A stretch of 64,000 nt of DNA from JARFQW01 sp963842955. GTDB taxonomy: Bacteria; Pseudomonadota; Gammaproteobacteria; Steroidobacterales; XN24. The stretch covers positions 930,001-994,000 of the forward strand of contig CAWJIJ010000011.1 in NCBI GenBank assembly GCA_963842955.1. Direction: 5' to 3'. Numbering within the stretch: position 1 is the stretch's first letter; every line of letters begins with the position of its first letter. This document shows positions 60,709 to 64,000 of the stretch, piece after piece. The notes under the pieces were generated by a model. It saw only the letters and a program-made list of their open reading frames with translations. It was not told the origin of the DNA and made no database searches. Made by a program: the position numbers and the translations under genes.

Positions 60709-62475
60709 ATGTTGAATCTTGCCAAAATCAAACCCCGTTTCTGGGACCACCGGGATGCCGCCGCCGGATCCTCCGGGGAACATTACAGCTTCCGCCGTAA
60801 ATGGAAGCTGATCGTCATTTTTACGACGGTGGTGACCCTCACGCCACTGGTGGTCATGACGCTGATGGATTACCGTTTGACCCACCAGGCGTTCGAATCG
60901 GAAGCGGTCGGCAATACCTCCCGCATGGTTTCCACAACCTGGCGAAGCGTTTCGTTTTTTCTATCCCAGCGGCGGTCAGCGCTTGACTTCATCGCCCGTG
61001 ACAATTCCCAGCAGGCCTTGACCTCGCCGGAACGGTTGGAAACACTCCTGGACCGCCTAAAAAAAAGCATCGGCGGATTCGTTGACATTGGCGTCCTCGA
61101 CACCTCAGGCCGCATGCTGGCGCATGCCGGACCCGACACCACCAAGGAACCCCGCACGGCGACCAGTCCCTACTTCGAACAAGCCGTCAGAAACGGTTTC
61201 TTTGTCAGTGACGTACCCGCCGGCCGGGCATCTGATCGCCAGTTGATCGTCGCCATCCGTCACGATTTAGACGATGGCGGTTTTTTCGTCCTGCGCGCGG
61301 CCCTCGACAGGCGCATTCTGCAGAGTCTGATTGCCCAGCTGGAAATCGATCCGGGCGACGATGCCTTTATCATCAATAAAGACGGCTTGCTGCAGACCCC
61401 ATCCCGGCGCTATGGCAAACCTTTTCAAAAAATCGCCCTGCCTATCCCTGCCCCGGCGGACGGCACGCGCATGATGGATATGGCCACCCCCGAGGGTGAA
61501 CCGATCCTTGTGGGTTACGCCCACATTCCGGACAGTGCCTTCATCCTGATGGTCATCCGGCAGAAATCCGGCATCACCGACCTATGGCTCAAACCCCGCA
61601 TGCAACTCATCGGATTTCTGATATTCAGTATTCTCCTGATTATGGTCTCCATCCTTGGCACGGCCACGTATCTGGTCAACCGGATTCACAAGGCGGATCA
61701 GCGGCGCGTCCAGGCCCTGCACCGGGTGGAATATGCCAACAAGCTTGCTTCGATCGGACGGCTGGCGTCCGGCGTAGCCCACGAGATCAACAATCCACTG
61801 GCCATCATCAACCAGAAAGTCGGTCTCATCAAAGATCTGTTCACCCTGCGGCCGGGTTACGCCGCCGATGAAAAACTGATGCGGCTGGTGGACGACGTGA
61901 TGGAATCCATCGTCCGCTGCAGCTCCGTCACCCGCAGGCTGTTGGACTTCTCACGCCACATGGCCTCCCGTATCGAACCGGTCAATGTTGAAGCGATCCT
62001 CCGGCAGATAATGGGTTTCATGGACAAAGAAGTCGAACGGCGCCGCATTCGCGTCACCATGGAATTCGCCCGCGATATCCCCGAGTTCATGGGGGATCGG
62101 GGCAATCTCCAGCAGATATTCCTGAATCTGATCAACAACGCTTTCGCCGCCATGACCGACGGGGGGCAACTGGACATCCTCGTTGCATACAGGCAAGGGG
62201 ATCCCATCGAGGTCACGGTGAGCGATAATGGTCACGGCATTTCGGAAGACGATATCAAACGGATCTTCGAACCGTTTTTTTCGACCCGCGCCCAGAATGT
62301 GGGCACCGGCCTGGGGTTATCCATCACCTACGGTCTGGTAACGGAGATGGGCGGTCATATCTCGGTCGAAAGCCGGGTCGGCCAGGGCACCCGTTTCACG
62401 GTAACGGTTCCCGTGAAACACGCTGGCGATCGTCGTGACACCCACACGGACGCTCATAAAACAGATACGCCATAG
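60709..62475 (+). CDS. Membrane-bound sensor histidine kinase
   Basis: This 588-residue kinase has two membrane helices (LIVIFTTVVTLTPLVVMTLM near the N-terminus and MQLIGFLIFSILLIMVSILG at ~310) around a periplasmic Cache-like sensor (FVDIGVLDTSGRMLAHAGPD). A HisKA domain (IGRLASGVAHEINNPLAII) and an HATPase_c domain follow, with NLINNAFAAM, DNGHGISEDD and GTGLGLSITYG. ATG 60709 is chosen; GTG 60670 opens the frame but has no better site. Likely partners are the receivers encoded on both sides. Confidence 0.93.
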   Translation: MLNLAKIKPRFWDHRDAAAGSSGEHYSFRRKWKLIVIFTTVVTLTPLVVMTLMDYRLTHQAFESEAVGNTSRMVSTTWRSVSFFLSQRRSALDFIARDNSQQALTSPERLETLLDRLKKSIGGFVDIGVLDTSGRMLAHAGPDTTKEPRTATSPYFEQAVRNGFFVSDVPAGRASDRQLIVAIRHDLDDGGFFVLRAALDRRILQSLIAQLEIDPGDDAFIINKDGLLQTPSRRYGKPFQKIALPIPAPADGTRMMDMATPEGEPILVGYAHIPDSAFILMVIRQKSGITDLWLKPRMQLIGFLIFSILLIMVSILGTATYLVNRIHKADQRRVQALHRVEYANKLASIGRLASGVAHEINNPLAIINQKVGLIKDLFTLRPGYAADEKLMRLVDDVMESIVRCSSVTRRLLDFSRHMASRIEPVNVEAILRQIMGFMDKEVERRRIRVTMEFARDIPEFMGDRGNLQQIFLNLINNAFAAMTDGGQLDILVAYRQGDPIEVTVSDNGHGISEDDIKRIFEPFFSTRAQNVGTGLGLSITYGLVTEMGGHISVESRVGQGTRFTVTVPVKHAGDRRDTHTDAHKTDTP

Positions 62476-62521
62476 CGCGTTCCTTCGAACCCGGAATGGC
62501 CATTTTTACAAAAGGAACCCC

Positions 62522-63190
62522 ATGACGGACACCAAGCAACTCCTTGCCATGGATGGTGCACGATTCTTCGGTGAAATGACCGCCACCATTTCCCACGAGC
62601 TCAAAAATGTAATGGCCATCGTCAATGAGAATGCCGGCCTTTTGGAGGACATGGTGGCCATGAATCGACAAGGCGCGCCCTTTCCGGCCGAGCGCATCGC
62701 CAAAGTGGCGCAATCCGTTTCGCGACAGATTGCACGGGCGGATGACATCCTTCAGGCCATGAACCGATTTGCCCACAGCGCAGATCACGGTTCAGAGGCC
62801 GTGGATGTCGGCGAAACGCTTCAATTCGTGGCGAAACTGGCCGATCGCCTGATCATCATGCAGGGGGCCGAATTCGACATTTCGACACCGGCGAAGGCCG
62901 TGACCACAACCACCAATTGTTTTTTTCTGGCATACGTTATCTGGCACTGCATGGCGGCCGCCATGACGAGGCTGCAACCAGGGGCCCCAATCCGTATCAT
63001 CGCCGAAGCCACCCCCGAGGGGCCTTGCCTGATATTTGCCGACATGGTTAAAGGCGAAAAATTCCCAACGTCTGTCGTATCTTCGTTGGAAACGGAAGAA
63101 ATCTTTGAATGGCTCGGCGCCCGATTGACGATCCTTCCGGAGATGGGCGAGTTTCGCGTCCTTCTGTCCGAAAAACGCCAGGAAGAATAA
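62522..63190 (+). CDS. Degenerate histidine-kinase-like protein (DHp helix, no recognisable ATPase motifs)
   Basis: This 222-residue soluble protein begins with a HisKA-like helix (MTATISHELKNVMAIVNENA) carrying the phosphorylatable His, and a second helix (IARADDILQAMNRFAHSAD). The C-terminal half keeps an HATPase-like length and secondary structure but has none of the N, G1 or G2 boxes (CFFLAYVIWHCMAAAM stands where the N box is expected). It may act as a phosphotransfer or docking protein rather than a kinase. ATG 62522 has AAAAGGA 5 nt upstream. It lies between a full kinase and a single-domain receiver. Confidence 0.78.
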   Translation: MTDTKQLLAMDGARFFGEMTATISHELKNVMAIVNENAGLLEDMVAMNRQGAPFPAERIAKVAQSVSRQIARADDILQAMNRFAHSADHGSEAVDVGETLQFVAKLADRLIIMQGAEFDISTPAKAVTTTTNCFFLAYVIWHCMAAAMTRLQPGAPIRIIAEATPEGPCLIFADMVKGEKFPTSVVSSLETEEIFEWLGARLTILPEMGEFRVLLSEKRQEE

Positions 63191-63257
63191 CCTTTTTAAA
63201 AAGTGAAACGTTTTATTACTTTCCAAGACACGGTAGATACAAGAAAGGAGCAGCACC

Positions 63258-63686
63258 ATGACGGAACGCGTACTGTTGGTTGACGATGAAGAGGAATACC
63301 TGGAAATCATGTCCGAAAGAATGCGGGCCCGCGATATCGACGTCACCACATCGACGTCAGCCCGCGAGGCCCTCGACATGATTGCCACGGGATCCTTCGA
63401 CGCCGTCATCATGGATTTCATGATGCCGGAAATGAACGGCATCGAGGCCCTCAAAGCGATCAAGGAGAAAAACCCGGAGATGCAGATTATCCTGCTGACC
63501 GGCCATGCCACCGTCGAAAAAACCGTCGAGGCCATGAAAGCCGGAGCCATGGATTTGATCGAAAAACCAGCCGATCTGGACGCCCTCTCCGAAAAAATCA
63601 AGAGTGCCCACAACCAGAAGGCCTTGATTGTCGCGAAGAAAGATCAGGATCGCGTCATCGATATGCTTAAAAAATTCGGGATGTGA
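63258..63686 (+). CDS. Single-domain response regulator (receiver)
   Basis: This 142-residue CheY-like protein has the acidic pair in LLVDDEEEYL, the phosphoacceptor Asp in AVIMDFMMPEMNG, Thr in LLTGHAT and Lys in LIEKPADLDAL. There is no output domain, only a basic C-terminal tail. AAGGAG lies 7 nt upstream. It is probably the phosphoryl target of the neighbouring kinase pair. A branched terminator-like structure follows. Confidence 0.93.
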   Translation: MTERVLLVDDEEEYLEIMSERMRARDIDVTTSTSAREALDMIATGSFDAVIMDFMMPEMNGIEALKAIKEKNPEMQIILLTGHATVEKTVEAMKAGAMDLIEKPADLDALSEKIKSAHNQKALIVAKKDQDRVIDMLKKFGM

Positions 63687-63699
63687 GAAGAGAATCAGA

Positions 63700-63772
63700 G
63701 TTTCGTCGCTGCCAACCGTGACGGTGCGTCATCAACGCGCCGTCCGCCGGCAGGGTAACGAAACGGTTTTTT
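63700..63772 (+). terminator. Branched hairpin terminator after the receiver gene
   Basis: An outer stem (GTTTCGT 63700-63706 with ACGAAAC 63758-63764, continued by CTGCC 63709-63713 with GGCAG 63749-63753) encloses a second stem, ACGGTGCG with CGCGCCGT (63721-63743). Six T follow. It begins 13 nt after the receiver stop. Confidence 0.65.
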
Positions 63773-63822
63773 CCTGCGGGGGGAAGCCTTTAGCACCAAC
63801 CGGCTACCCCGGCGTTGGAGCT

Positions 63823-64000
63823 TCAGCCGCCTTCCATGTGCGTAAACAGGACCACCTCATCCCCGTCGCGAAGCCGATGGTCCTGCGCCACTTTGCGGCT
63901 GTTGACGGCGATGAAGGGCGCGATGTCGGGCGGCACTTCCATGATGTCCAAGAGACGCCGAAGATCGGCGCCCTCCGCCAGCTCGATCGCGAATCCGCTT
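63823..64000 (-). CDS. MoaD/ThiS-family sulfur-carrier protein, C-terminal part
   Basis: A leftward frame open to the window edge encodes 58 residues of a ubiquitin-like sulfur carrier: ADLRRLLDIMEVPPDIAPFI, then AVNSRKVAQDHRLRDGDEVV and LFTHMEGG before the stop at 63823-63825. The C-terminal Gly-Gly, which is adenylated and thiocarboxylated by MoeB/ThiF-type enzymes, is present. The partner could be molybdopterin synthase, thiamine synthesis or a tungsten-enzyme system; the truncated view does not decide. The start is outside the window. Confidence 0.82.
   Translation of the reverse strand, partial: SGFAIELAEGADLRRLLDIMEVPPDIAPFIAVNSRKVAQDHRLRDGDEVVLFTHMEGG

Noticed and set aside
63773..63822. 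GC-rich hairpin sequence before the MoaD-like stop as a molybdenum-cofactor riboswitch
   Set aside because: It lies at the 3' side of the leftward MoaD-like gene and does not match the Moco consensus as far as I can read; a terminator is the simpler reading.

Overview
The window looks like a chromosome segment of a Gram-negative anaerobe, most likely a Desulfobacterota (Desulfosarcina/Desulfobacteraceae-like) sulfate reducer. This is inferred from the gene mix: a TamA/TamB-type outer-membrane module, a TRAP transporter, PEP-CTERM proteins, a two-partner-secretion locus with CHAT, CHASE2 and DUF928 proteins, a KS/CLF-like ketosynthase pair, SulP plus two-component genes, and a probable selenocysteine rhodanese. 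No rRNA or tRNA was found.

Layout. 1-0.8 kb: 3' part of a frameshifted acyl-CoA synthetase with a strong terminator. 1-9.4 kb: DegV, then a leftward block with an aldehyde dehydrogenase, a glycerophosphodiesterase, a class I glutamine amidotransferase and a polyamine-type ABC transporter whose binding protein is frameshifted. 9.8-21 kb: chorismate mutase/prephenate dehydrogenase, the leftward mscS-tamB-tamA set and an SDR. 21-26.4 kb: a MIO-type ammonia-lyase apparently co-transcribed with a complete TRAP transporter, then a hexapeptide acyltransferase. 26.6-31.5 kb: a tightly coupled operon of an active ketosynthase, a ketosynthase paralogue lacking all three catalytic residues, an acyl-CoA ligase and a 4Fe-4S protein.

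32-42.6 kb is the most distinctive part. A sigma70-like promoter precedes TpsA adhesin, TpsB transporter, a TPR-CHAT caspase-like protease, a CHASE2-class III nucleotide cyclase and a DUF928 protein, all rightward and visibly more AT-rich than the flanks. Two kilobases further on is a Ser/Thr kinase with its own cyclic-nucleotide-binding domain, a plausible receiver of the cyclase's signal. 42.8-50.5 kb is a gene graveyard: two PEP-CTERM exported proteases (matrixin-like and C39-like), an HExxH-type protein and a GAF-SpoIIE phosphatase are all broken by frameshifts.

50.6-57 kb holds small genes: a hotdog dehydratase, a candidate sRNA, DUF456, a Cys-rich mini-protein, a SLOG/YpsA-like protein, the rhodanese with an in-frame UGA and a SECIS-like hairpin, a GNAT-like protein and a PEP/pyruvate-binding-like protein. 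57-64 kb holds a TetR-SulP pair followed by a signalling cluster (degenerate cytidylate-kinase-like/BON-like/receiver fusion, histidine kinase, degenerate kinase, single-domain receiver), and a MoaD/ThiS-like gene runs off the end.

Two dispersed repeat families are present. One is a 120-145 bp palindrome; three copies sit directly at the stop codon of a gene, and a fourth related copy is inserted inside a member of the second family.
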